Assembly: GCA_037178625.1 (NCBI GenBank)
Contig: CM074145.1
Span: forward strand, 806,001 to 870,000
Direction of reading: 5' to 3'
Source: Skeletonema tropicum
Taxonomy: Eukaryota; Bacillariophyta; Thalassiosirophyceae; Thalassiosirales; Thalassiosiraceae
DNA: 64,000 nt
The translations under genes and the position numbers were made by a program. The first letter of the stretch is position 1, and each line of letters opens with the position of its first letter. The notes beneath the pieces are model-generated. The model was given only the letters and a program-made list of their open reading frames with translations, was not told where the DNA came from and ran no database searches. Of the stretch, positions 11,472 through 23,400 are shown in pieces.

Positions 11472-11480
11472 CATTCATGA

Positions 11481-12540
11481 TGGCGACTGGACGCTCTGCA
11501 ATACTTGCGGATGAGGTTCGAAGACAATACGTGGTAACTGAGGCTGATTTATGCAACGCTTCAGGGGAGCCCATTACTTACAGATCGCTTGCGGATGATC
11601 AGATTGACGTAGAGGTCTTCTCCCTCAAGGCTCAAATGGCCACAAGTTGTGCAAGGTGCAATGTCACAGTGGACAAGCTATCACCGAGTCGCAGTGTTGA
11701 CAAAGATGGTTAAATAATGGCGTCTATCACCGCTTCGCCCTGGCTACAATTACCTATGTTTATGGTTCAAAATGAGAATGTGGAGCTGAAGCTGTGTTGT
11801 GCTCTTTTATTGCCCAAAATGTTCTAGAACAAGTTGCAGTTGAGGTCGATAATATATTACTCCGAGAGATTGAAAGAGTGCTGGATCATTGCCGTGATGC
11901 AAATGCTATATCCAAAAGGGAAGAAGTATATCACGATAAGGTATGATCGGAACTAGATTCTCAGTCTACGGTTATGAATGTTCTTGATTGATTGTTATTA
12001 ATTGTCGCAAGCAATGGATGCAGATGGTGCGGGCTGAAGGTGAAGGATCAAAATATATCAACCCAGTGCTGTGGAGATGGCCGAGTATGTGGTGCAGGAT
12101 GATGATGAAGTTGCATTCAGTGTTGTGTTCACAGTGCGGAAGCAAATGAAGATCATTACATCAGTAAAGGGTGGGTCGAGCCGCGCAAGATCCACGAATG
12201 TGGTGTGAAGCCGTGCTGGTGTGGTAAGTCAAGAAGTGCATGTTGCATTCCCTACGCAGAAACGATGGGTCTATCAGTCTTTAGCAGGAAACACCAGAAT
12301 GTATATTTCCGAAGTTATTGAGAAGCGCTATGTTGTCTGCTGTCCCGAATTTGATGTTGAGAATGAAGAAATGCTCTGACTCTGATCTAGCGAGAGGTTC
12401 ACGGAAGTCGTTTTGCATGCAGAGATTTTGGGCTGCACTAATGTAAGTATTGAGTATATGCTTGACCTTCGCTTTAAACTGTCGCATGAAGATCCCATGT
12501 TTGCTTTCGTCCTTACTATGGTAGTGATGGAAAAGTACAT
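11481..12540. other. Spacer between duplication copies, no gene recognised
   Basis: About 1 kb upstream of the copia relic. A 78-codon frame at 11477-11713 (MMATGRSAILADEV...) has no recognisable motif. The rest may be eroded retroelement sequence, but I could not match it to gag or integrase. Confidence 0.4.
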
Positions 12541-13600
12541 GGAGTATGTCTTTGGTGTGTAGAGGAAGTGCCTGTGATCTTATGATTGCAGAAGCCGTGC
12601 TAGTGCTACGCAACAGTTTGGCTGACATTGAGAATCGGAAGAGGCAGCATTTACTGAGAGGCCATCCATCAAGGCATCTTGGCAATAGATCTCGTAGAGT
12701 AGAGTCGAAAATTGGCATCTGGTGCTGGGCTTTTGGCTCGATCCCGTATGTTGCCGTAGCCATAGCTGTGACGAATGTTCTGAGTGGCTGGCCAAGAAGG
12801 GTTGCACAATGCCAAGACCAAGAGTGCTGGAGCTCCATTCAAGACTATCTGCCGGAGAGATGTTAGTTGAGAATGGCTAGTGAGAGCGCCATATAGTTGA
12901 TCTTTGGTTGAAGTCCTGCGATAGGCGATAAAGAGTTGGCCTGGTCTGGTAGGTAGATATTTGTTGGGAGTTTTCAATGACGACGAGTTTTGACACCTTG
13001 CTCTGTCCATAGAAGGTCATTTGGAATTGTTTGTTTTACCTATTCGCATACTTGGGTAAGTATCAGAATGCCGAGATGTTGTATGATCCCTCTGAGCCAA
13101 ATATCACTTCAGCAGCATTTCAGAAGCAGGATTGGACGTTTCCACTAGACGGAGCAGGATATAGGAAGGAGGCTCTGCCCCCTGATAGTCTGAGCCGAGA
13201 GGAAAAGAATTTGTCATCCGTTGCTTTATTGATGAAGATTGTGCTGGTGATACGGTCACGGGGGAATCTTGCCCTGGTTTCATTGTCTACTTGAATAATG
13301 CTCCTATATCGTATGGTATTCCAAGAGACTGGGGAGTGTTGATGGTTTGACGTACCAGGCTGCGACTACAGAATACAGTAGTGCGCTGGCGCTGAGATAT
13401 AAACTGAGAATGATGAGGATTCTAGTGTGCTAGTGCTAGTGGACGGCCTGAGTTTGGAGTATAATCAGTCGGTGTTATCCTAACACGACGTGTCTAAGAT
13501 CCACTTTGCTTGAAGAAGAAGAGTGTGTCGCAGTTGCCTATCACTATCACTTGGTCCGCGAGGGTTTACAAGAAGAAGAAGAAAGATAGTGTCATAGACA
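12540..13600 (+). mobile_element. Degenerate Ty1/copia pol relic (RT end and RNase H)
   Basis: Plus-strand fragments in shifting frames follow the order of a diatom copia polyprotein: EWLAKKGCTMP (about 12785), SLVEVLR (about 12903), VDICWEFSMTTS (about 12954), a broken EGHLE, LFYLFAYLGKY...EMLYDPSEPNI (about 13035-13105), then RNase H-like FIDEDCAGDTVTGES and FIVYLNNAPISYG (about 13220-13310), ALRYKLRMMRI (about 13395) and a YNQSVL / KKKSVSQLPI tail (about 13460-13540). Stops and frame changes throughout show it is dead. No LTRs were identified. It lies just before the left end of duplication copy B. Confidence 0.75.
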
Positions 13601-13633
13601 GTACTTATTCACGAAGTATTGATGATCTGCTTA

Positions 13634-13668
13634 TGCCAATGCCAATGCCAATGGCAATGGCATTGGGA
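13634..13668. repeat. CCAATG/GCAATG short tandem repeat
   Basis: Six-base units (atgcca, atggca) repeated about five times between the copia relic and duplication copy B. Confidence 0.7.
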
Positions 13669-13749
13669 GAGAAGAGAAAGAGTGGTTTTTGTCGGGAATG
13701 CTGCAATAAATATTTCAAGATGGAGTAAGAGTAAGGAGTGATTAGGGAC

Positions 13750-14183
13750 TTTTTGTTCCACTATCTCCCGAGCGAGTCTGTTGCAATTCCACCCCCTCCT
13801 TGACAAGTTCCCGTTTGTCACTTGTATCGACGTTCACAACTCGTGGACTGCACGTCGCGTGGTGCTGATCCAAATGAGAATAAGATTGATTTGTGATCGC
13901 AATAATATACTTTGCAACATCCAGCACAAAAGTTTGAGTTGGGTTTGGTCACTGTGGGGAATGCGGCAATGGGCACAACGCGGTGTGGATCAATTTCAAT
14001 TTCATCGGAGACGGAGACAATTTCGATTTCAACTTGTAATAATAATGTTGAAATCGATTTTCATTTGCCTTCTCCTTCTCAGCTTGAAGTGCCGCCTTTT
14101 CAGCTGCGGCGAGCTTCATTGCCTCCTCCAATAAAGCATCCTCTTCGCCCTGTCGATCAGTAGTAGTGTTAATAGGCAGCCAT
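13750..14183 (-). pseudogene. Truncated MYND zinc-finger pseudogene (copy B)
   Basis: Homologous to the N-terminal 60 percent of the MYND gene at 7938-8594. The 3' part is missing: homology stops at about 13750, inside the coding region. A one-base insertion after the third codon turns the start into MAAY followed by a stop, and further small indels break the finger region. It cannot encode the MYND protein. Confidence 0.85.
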
Positions 14184-14570
14184 GCTTCAATCTCATTACT
14201 TCATGGCAGCAAATAAACGGACTGGAAAATACGGTAAAATAGTAATAGTGGAAACTGGAAAATGAAAGTGAAACTGGAAAGAGTGTGCTGTGAGAAGGGG
14301 TCTTAGGTTATTTGGTATGTACGTACATAGCAATGATGATGCTTGCAGCGTTCAATCGTCAATCGTTCAAGCTGGCTTTCTTACACAGAGTTAACTCGTG
14401 GATATTATCGAATGATCAGCTGTTAAGCCTCTATTGAATCGCTGTAACTTGTATGGATGCGAAGAAAACGTAATACATCTAGAGAGAGAGAGTTTGTTTG
14501 TCATTTTCAATTCGGATTCGGCATCCCAAGTCCATATCGAAGGATAGATTTTATTATCAGTCTCTCCTCT

Positions 14571-17002
14571 TCACTTTCTCACCCAGATGTACGTATTGTT
14601 GGAAGTGCTGAGATTCACAGGTGGAGCTTGGTCGGAACAGCGAAAATACCCGCGTCCTATTTGGTAGTGCAGTTGATAAGGATACCTTGCACCAAATGGA
14701 CCATACTGTTCACCACGTTCTCCTATCGCGAAAAAATCCACCCCTACTGGGGTGAATCCAGTCGCAGTGACTGGATCGCTCACAGACCAGAGCAAATAGT
14801 TGTCCTTATTGTCCCAGAAAGCTTTGAATATTAGTCGAAACAACCGTTAGTGACGGGAATGCATGACATGCAAGGGGTCCTTTGTTAGAGAATGGGACGA
14901 AACTCACCATGATAATTCTTCATAAAATACCAAGTACTTGGCAAATACTTCTCAGTGTATCTTTCCGTTGAAATGTAATCAGCAATTCCGAACCACCTGT
15001 CAAGTCCAAATAGTGAACGTAAAGACAAAAGTAAAACAGAATGAGAAGAAGCGTCAACAGGGGGTGAAAGATAATGGATGACAAGCTATTTGGGGGGTAT
15101 CAATTACCTGCTCCCGGAGTAATATAAAAAAAAGCGATTTATTAGAATCGTCGAGCTCAGGATCGCCGCTGCCGGATCTGTAGTAAAAAACTGGTCGATT
15201 ATACGCCTCCCATAGAAAACCAGAATCATCTAATTCTACTACCGAATACGTTTCATTGTAGCGTTCTGTGGAGAACCGAAATACAACACATTTAGAAAAG
15301 GCGAATACCATACCATATTCAGAGGAATTCAATGACATGATATACATCACTCACCACCAACAATTGTGCGGCAATTATCTTTCAGGATAACTTCACAATG
15401 CGGGCCGAAGAATTTCTGCCCCTCAACATCACCATAACATTCACATTTGCCATTCTTCTTATCACAAATACCATTCAGATTGCAATCATCGTCATTGTCA
15501 CATTCATTGCAAGTTATGCGCACGTCGGTCGTCTCAATCACTCCTTCCCATGCTTGCCACGGCCCCTTCACCTCTTCGATGTCATATACCTCAGTCTCTT
15601 CACTGCGCAGCAACCATGGACAATCTGAAACAACGCGTCTTGATTTACGGATTTTTTCATGCATGAATACCCATGCCTTGATGCTTTTACAATATTGGAG
15701 TTTTGCAGGAGTTTTTATTGGCCACCCATCCGGATTGAAAGACGGTAAGGTTGTGTCAAATTCTTCTCCGTCAAGCTTTCGTCGTTCAAAGTAAACAGGT
15801 CTCCCATCGTGCATTGTACCATTTTGAACATACACCCCGTTAAAATATGAGTAGATCAGAATCCTCTCCTCGTACTCTTCTTCGTCTTTGGAAACTTCAA
15901 CAAGCGCCTCTCTCCAGATATCTTCTCGGAATTTAGCGGTGATAGACTTACATTGATACTCCCCATTCCCCTGCTTCACGCTTACAAAAACCATACCTGA
16001 CAGCAGTCCAAATAAATTAATTACATAAATCATGACAAAGAAACGACTTTTCCCACTCCGCCCCGGCTTGGATCGTCTAAACTCAGTTCTGAAATATCTT
16101 CGTGTCGTAGCCTCCTGCACACTTGTCGATAGCATACTCATTTTGGCGAGACTGAATGCAACATTATCTAACAGCGAGTCGGATTAGAAACATACAGGAT
16201 TAGAAACAGAAGGCAGTAGGAATTATGCAAAATGTACCCAGAGTCTGACTTACCCAATTGTTGTATAAATTGCAATGCAATAAAGTCAAAAAATATTTCC
16301 ATCACATCGTCCGCAATGATCAGAATTAGCAACACGTTGATCAGAAATAAATATCCCAAAACTATACGCAGCACATTCGAGAACACAAATTGATGATAAC
16401 TCAATTCCGGAAACGTCCTGATGAAGTACTGCCTAGAGATTCGTTTCAGTAAGTATAATCCAGTTGGAATCTCCTCTTCCATCAATAACGCAATAAATAT
16501 GGATGTATACTGCGCAGTCCTTGACTGCTGTACCAACATTGGCCGGGATAACGGCTTCAATTCCTTCTTTTGTCAAACCATTGTTGAAGAGTGCTAGAAG
16601 TAAACATAGGATGGACAACACAACGATAAGGATGCTGAGCATGAATGGAGCGGAATTAATTGGCTCTGTGAAGAGAAGAGTGTGCGTTGACTCTGCGAGG
16701 GTGATTGGATCCAAGTCGATATCGTCAAGGAAAGATTCCCGTCTTTTTCGAGCTGTTGCAGGAATATTGTCTGCGGTGTTATTTTGATTGGCAGCAGAAG
16801 TTGATTGATTATCGTGCCATGTGTCCGTAACTGTAACCGCCGATGCGGCAGTCGCCGATACATGTGAACGATGGACGAGCCCCGACGATGTTTTCGAGAG
16901 CCCAGCGAGAGAGGATTGTGGCTCTTCCCTTTTTACTACTAATCCTGCTTCTGTGGCCTCCTCTTCATCTCGTGCCCTCGTTTGGTCTCTTTCAACCGTC
17001 AT
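14571..17002 (-). pseudogene. EGF-like/transmembrane protein, duplication copy B, frame broken
   Basis: Same exon layout as copy A: 16254-17002, 15355-16167, 15108-15265, an exon near 14908-14997, and 14571-14821, with conserved splice sites. Exon 2 is intact here and reads from MSMLSTSVQEATTRR through the TM and EGF-like region (CNECDNDDDCNLNGICDKK). Exon 1 has one extra base near 16520 that breaks the frame after NVGTAV. Exon 3 has one extra base near 15120 that changes FIFSGSR to FILLREQ. A further insertion changes the C-terminus to SNNTYIWVRK. So copies A and B are damaged at different sites. Probably a pseudogene unless the indels are assembly errors. Confidence 0.7.
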
Positions 17003-17406
17003 TGTTATTATGTTATGTTACCATTACCAATTTAAAATTTACGACATGTCATGCAGCGCGGGTTCCCTTGGATAGAGATACGTATCTCTCATTTTTCGAT
17101 GTGGCGGGAACGATCGGTGATATCCCGTAATGAGGGCATTTTGTGCCCAAGGCCCCTTTATCTGCCCCTACCTGGACACCTGGAGGTTTCTCTCCTTGAT
17201 GCGTCATTTTGCTGCCGCTTCAATCGGAAGTATCGTAGTACTGCAGCTCTTGCTGAAATACTTCCGCTTACAATTCGATTGAAGAACGAACATCGGGAGC
17301 GGTCGTCTCTTGAGGGCTTCATCTCTTACTAACTACGACGTGTGTTTGGCAGAGGAGTGCAGAAATTTTGTACTGGGCAGTTTCCTCGGTTGATGAAATC
17401 AAAATC
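17003..17406. promoter_or_regulatory. Divergent intergenic region, EGF/TM copy B and PHYLLO
   Basis: About 400 bp between oppositely transcribed starts at 17002 (minus) and 17407 (plus). It contains the palindrome agagatacgtatctct at 17074-17089, also found upstream of copy A. No other motif could be supported. Confidence 0.35.
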
Positions 17407-20400
17407 ATGTGGACATCCAAATCGGTGCATCTCATTATTTACACTCTGCTCATATCGGCAGTGCATGTCGTTGTAGGATTCAATAACATACCCACGCAAC
17501 AATTTCTGCAGCGTAATAATGATGCTTCTGCTAGAAATTCAATCTCGGTGGCTCGTATGAGGAGCTCTGAGGTTCCACGGCCACATGCTCGTATAAAAAA
17601 ACAAAAATTTTTCGATCGGTCAATATCATCACCGCGGAGTATCAATACTGCACTCTTTCTATCTGACAGCAGTGTGAATGGCGAAAGCAGCAACCAGAAT
17701 AGTAATATTAACGATGCCATCAATGGTGATATCAATCGTCTTCACGGCAATGATAAATTTCGCAGGGGTAAAACACTCAGCACCAAGCACATTCTTCATC
17801 CATCCCTCTATCTCGACCCAAATCCAATTACAAATTTGCAAGATATCGATGCAAATGATCCACTACCATTATTCACGGGGTTACGAAGACTAACTGAGGC
17901 ATTGCAAGCCATCATGAACGAAGCGCAATCTAACGGCGAAGTGGAGGGGATATTACCCCATTTACAAGACACAACAATTCTACGAATTGAACAATCTATA
18001 GCATCGGTTCATTCCATCGATCCATTGTGTTGGTTGCATGCACAGCAAAAGGTCATCCAATCATTTGTTCAAGAGCAACGTGATAACAACAAAGATGTGG
18101 ATTTGCCATTGATTTATTTTGGTGATGCCGAAGGGCAAGTGGAGGCAGCGGTGATTGGAAAGGCCTCGTTGAGTGGATCGTATTCGGATTCGTGGGATCC
18201 GTTTGTTGGGAAACGAATTTGGGATGCTGGTAGTAGCACCATTAGTAATGATGATGATAGAGTTAGTCATTTGAATGAGGATGAGGAGGTTTCCATGTTC
18301 AAGGAAGGGGATTTACCACCACGTGCAAGAGTGTATGGGGGATCTCGATTTGATTGGCAATTTTATCAAGACAGAAAGCGAAACAAAAGAAAGATGCAGG
18401 GGAACGATGAAGCCACTGCAGCTGAAGCAGATGATTGGGATGGGTTTGGAGGTGATAGAGGGGGATTTTGGATTCTACCTGCCGTGGAATTGCGTAGAGA
18501 GTTTGTTGACACTGCGAGTGATGCCCACGGCGGTAAGAGCAACACAGCCAGGAAAGCGACACTCTCAATACATCTTCACAACGATGTTTCAACTCGGGGA
18601 TGGCACGAAGCTGCATCACACACTCTCGCCATATTGCATAAGTTGACGGATGAATTGTCACCTGCTGTTCCGTGCACTACGTTACCTCCAGTGTTAACAA
18701 GGACTGAATCGACAAGTAGAGGTGTAGGAAGAGAGCGCGAAGATGATTCAGAACTTGCCTTTGAGCGAGGTATCACAGAAGCTTTGTCGCGGATTAATGG
18801 TAGCGAAGAGGATAATGACGATGCTGCTCGTCTGAGGAAAGTGGTCCTCGCACGCAAAGTGGATTTGAATCTTGGATCATCAGTTAGAGGACTTGACGTA
18901 CTCATGAGAATGAAGTTTGGAGGTCATATTGGTCATATTTTCTACATGGATCCTGGAAATGCCGAAAGTGGTCATATAAGTAGTCGTGAGTTCGTTGGGT
19001 GCACCCCGGAGCGGCTGTTTAGAGTGAATCGTTCTGGCCATGATAGAATAGTGACATCAGAAGCTCTTGCTGGAACAAGAATACGAGGACTCACCCCTGC
19101 GGCAGATGCAGAGTTGCTGCGTGAGCTCTTGTCGTCCAAGAAGGATATGCTCGAAAATGAAATTACAGGAGAGTTCATTAGAGGTGCGCTTCAAGAACTC
19201 GAGGATAATGGTTGGCTGCAGAAGAACGAGGATAACATGTTGACATCTTATGATTACAATGGCAACACCAATCAAAACAGTGAGATGAACAGCTCCCGTC
19301 AGCGGTTTTTCGTCAGACGTCTCCGTCACTTGCAACACATATGCCAATCATTCGAGGGCAAACTGTCCAGCAACGCCAATGTTGTGGATGTTTCCCGGTC
19401 ACTCTTGAAAGGACTTCATCCGACACCTGCCGTTTGTGGAGACTCTCCTCAAGCTGCACTTGACTTTATTCGAACATTTGAGACGGATGTGTCGTTTGAC
19501 AGGGGGCTGTATGCGGGCCCTTTTGGCTATCTGGGAAATGATTCTGCCGACATTGTTGTCGCAATTAGATCGGCACTTGTTACAAACTACAGAGAAGGAA
19601 AGATGAGTCAAATTGGTTCAGATAGTCCTCGGAAACTTCCTGAGTCTAAGGTGTCAGTCTTTGGCGGAGCAGGCATCGTGGACGGATCCACAGTACAAGG
19701 AGAATGGACTGAAATTTCTCACAAGATGGGAGTGCTGTCTTCTCTGTTTCCTCCGTCACCCATTACGCTACAAAGCTTCTCAATGCCGAATGTTGCGTGG
19801 TCAACTGCGTTTATAGAGGAGTTGATTAGAAATGGCGTTACGCAGTTCTACGTGTGCCCGGGCTCCAGGAATACACCACTGACAGCTGCCATCTTTAAAG
19901 CAACGCGGTCTAATGTCGGAATCGTGCGAGCGATCAGTGTGCACGACGAAAGAGGTGCTGGCTTCCGTGCCCTTGGTTACGCGCGCCAAAATGGAAGGCC
20001 AGCTGCAGTAATAACATCTAGTGGCACAGCTGTTGCGAATCTCTACCCTTCGGTTGTAGAATCAAGCTCGGATGGGGTGCCGTTACTGGTAATTACGGCC
20101 GACAGGCCATATGAGAACCGTGACACTGGGAGCAATCAATCCATCGATCAAGTGAAGATGTTCTCATCATCTTATGTGAGATGGTTCCGTGACATTCCAC
20201 CTCCCTCCGATGATGTACCAGTTTCACTCGCTCTATCTGATGCAAACCACGCTGTAACATTGACAAAGCAAATGATGGGGCCTGTGCATCTGAATGTGCA
20301 ATTTCGAGAAAACTTAGCACCAGACGGTGGCCCAATACGAAATGACAATCGTGTTGATTCAGTGACAAAATTCAACAACTTGCGATTCACGGATGCTTCT

Positions 20401-23400
20401 GGCTTTTTGGACTGGTCTCGTAGTGGGAATCGCTGGTTAAGCTCGTATTATTTCAACGCCAATAGTCTGGGTTCCATTATGGAGATTCAAGATCTCATAA
20501 GAAAGTCACGTCGTGGTATCATTGTTACTGGCAATCTAAGGGACTCCGAACCCATTGGACAAGGTACGGACTCGTTGTCTAGCTTGATATGTCAGTTTGC
20601 ACGGGCCATTGGCTTTCCAATTGTAGCTGGAGTCCAAAGTGGGGCATTGAGAAGGGAAAGCCCGGTCATTCCATACGCTGAACATTTGATGAAGAATCCA
20701 ATGATTGCCAAGGGGATGCAGCCAGATCTCATTATTCAGCTTGGTACTCCCCTCATCTCCACAGAAATAGGTGGTATCATCAAAAGCAACCCATCTGCGA
20801 AGCATGTGTTGGTCCAACAATTTTACCCCTATGAACGTGCAGACCCTGATCACACAGTGACGCATCGAATATCTTCCAGCGTCGGAACCTTCCTGAAAGG
20901 TATAATGAGTGTAATAGAAAGCAGCGGAATCGCAAATTGTTACAGTGAACTTGCTCCGCTTGTCTTTCTTGGGGACGAGTTGCGAAAGCAAATGCCTTCT
21001 ATCATCCGAGAAGCGGCATCTAGGGAATCAGCAGGCTCTGATATAACTCTGACGGAACCTGAGATTACTAGGGCGATTACCGAGGTATTGAGTGAAGCCG
21101 AAGGAAAATCTACCCCAATGTCACTATTTCTGTCGAATAGCATGCCAGTAAGAGATGGAGAATTCTTTTTATATCCAGAATCAAATGAAGGAGCGTCAAG
21201 ATTGCGGCCGCTGCAAAATGATGCCAAGTTCCCCTTCTCTGTGTCTGTCAACAGGGGTGCCAGTGGTATTGATGGTATTCTCTCAACTGCGACTGGATGT
21301 GGAGATTCGTCTCAACCAACTACGCTGGTTTGTGGAGATGTGACTACATTGCACGATCTTAATGCCTTCTACGGCCTTACAGCAGGTGATGCATCTTCGA
21401 CTAATGCACAAGCAGTAACCAATACAAACCGTCTTCCTCTTACAACAGTTGTTGTGAACAACGGTGGAGGTGCTATCTTTTCATTTCTGCCGATAGCGAA
21501 GCATGGCCAAGATGTTGGGTTTGAGGAATATTGGGGTACACCAACCAACAACTTCTCATTCGAGCAAGGTGCATCAGCTTTCGGCCTCCCGTATAAATCT
21601 GCGTCATCTTTTGAGGAATTCAAGAATGCATACCGCTCTAGCATACATTCAGGAGGACCTGTAATAATTGAGGCAAAAGTTGTCGATCGAACAACAAATG
21701 TTGAAGTGCACAAGATTATTACACAGGGTGCAATTCGTACAGTTAATGGTATTATCAATGAGTCAAGTGGCACGTCTGGAGTTGGGATGAAGATGAGCCT
21801 ACCAATCAAAAGGTATACCGATGATCGTGGTGACATTTCAGAAGGCTCCAAAACGCTGCTCCTTCTTCATGGATGGATGGGTGACAAATCTGAGTGGGAT
21901 CTCGTTGCAGAGACACTCAGTTCTGAAATGAGTGGCTGGGATATAATTTCAATTGATCTCCCGGGTCATGGTGAATCCACAGAGCTATTTTCCCCTGACA
22001 AGAAGGCTGCATTTAATTTGTTGGATGGTAATGTACATCCGCTGCGAAGAAATGGCGACTCCCCCTTTACACTTGACACTATGGCCCGCACTGTATGCGA
22101 CTCTCTAATCCAAGAACATGGCATCAAAAGCTTGGACGCGGTAGCAGGATACAGCCTTGGCGGAAGAGTTGCGTTGGCTATGAAGCGATTATGTTCTGGA
22201 TCTGTTGACTTACTGGGCACAAATACGAAGAAAAACGATGAGCCCCTCTTGATATCCGAGAATACTAAACTCATTGTGCTAGGATCAAATCCAGGCAAAC
22301 TTCCATCCGGTGGTGCTGTTGAAGATTTCAAGGATGCCCAAAGAGAGGCGAAGGACTACTTTCTCGCCAAGTCATTGCTTTCTTCATCATTTCGATCGTA
22401 TCTGATTCCCAAGTCACAGGATGTAGAGTATTTGAACTCGTTCTTGTCGCGATGGTACGGTGTGAAGGCTTTATGGGGGGATATGAGACGGAGGAAACCA
22501 AATGTATACAGTGAAATGCTCAAGAGGCGGCTGAAGAATCTATCAGAGAGGAGACAAGACATCGCCGCAGTCCTCTACGGGTGCTCGCCTTCTTTGACAT
22601 CGCAAGATGATTGGAAAGGGGTTGTTCCGTCAAAGACTATCTTTGTTGCTGGTAGCTTGGATGAAAAGTACACAAACATAGGCCGCAAGTGGGAGAGCAT
22701 CCGGGGTATATCGAAGTTTGTGCAAGTTCCAAATGCTGGTCATGCACTAATCGTAGAGGAACCAACAATGATATCTTCCATCATTAATAGCTTTGTGATG
22801 GACGAAATAGTTGACGAGAGCAGAGCAACAACAGACGAACAACTACCCGTAGACAAACAGCTCCCACAATTGGTCCTAGATTCAGCCACAATTGATGCCA
22901 AGGAATACGCAGTTGGATTGATGGAATTTGAAGCTTTCAGCATTACCGTCGGTTCCAGCGACGGAAATGGGGTTCAAGGTATTGGTTGGGGGAACAGTGC
23001 ACGGGCAGAAAACAAGGTCCAGAGAAGAGAAGGATTTATTATTAGCATCGCATCATCAAATGGGAAGGCAGTGGGAGTTGGAGAAGTTTCTCCACTGAAG
23101 GGTTTGCACAAGGAGACTCTCGAAGATGCCGAATCACAATTGCAGTCGATCAAAGATTACCTAGCTTCTGCTGCTGAGCTCCCAACCTTTAATGCAGAGG
23201 AAGTGCTTTCGCTGGACGGATCTCTATCTGCTTTCATTACTGAAATCGTCGCAATGGCAGGCATTGACCCGACACTCGTTGCGACTTCTGTGAGGTCTGG
23301 ATTGGAAATGGCAATTCTGTCAGTGGCATCTCAGCTTTATGGAAGTTTTTTACCCCAATCTCTGGCTGCGAACCATTGGCAGAAGGACTTGCTTTCTATC

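Larger units (their letters stand above)
8190..11480. repeat. Segmental duplication, copy A
   Basis: This block matches 13750-17100 almost base for base over long stretches, with scattered substitutions and small indels. It holds part of the MYND gene, the shared upstream region and the whole EGF/TM gene, and ends just beyond a shared palindrome upstream of that gene. Offset between copies is about 5.6 kb. Confidence 0.9.
13750..17100. repeat. Segmental duplication, copy B
   Basis: Second copy of the block at 8190-11480, same orientation. The left break lies inside the MYND coding region shortly after the copia relic; the right end lies near the palindrome upstream of the EGF/TM gene. The closeness to copy A over several kilobases suggests a recent event. 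Confidence 0.9.
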
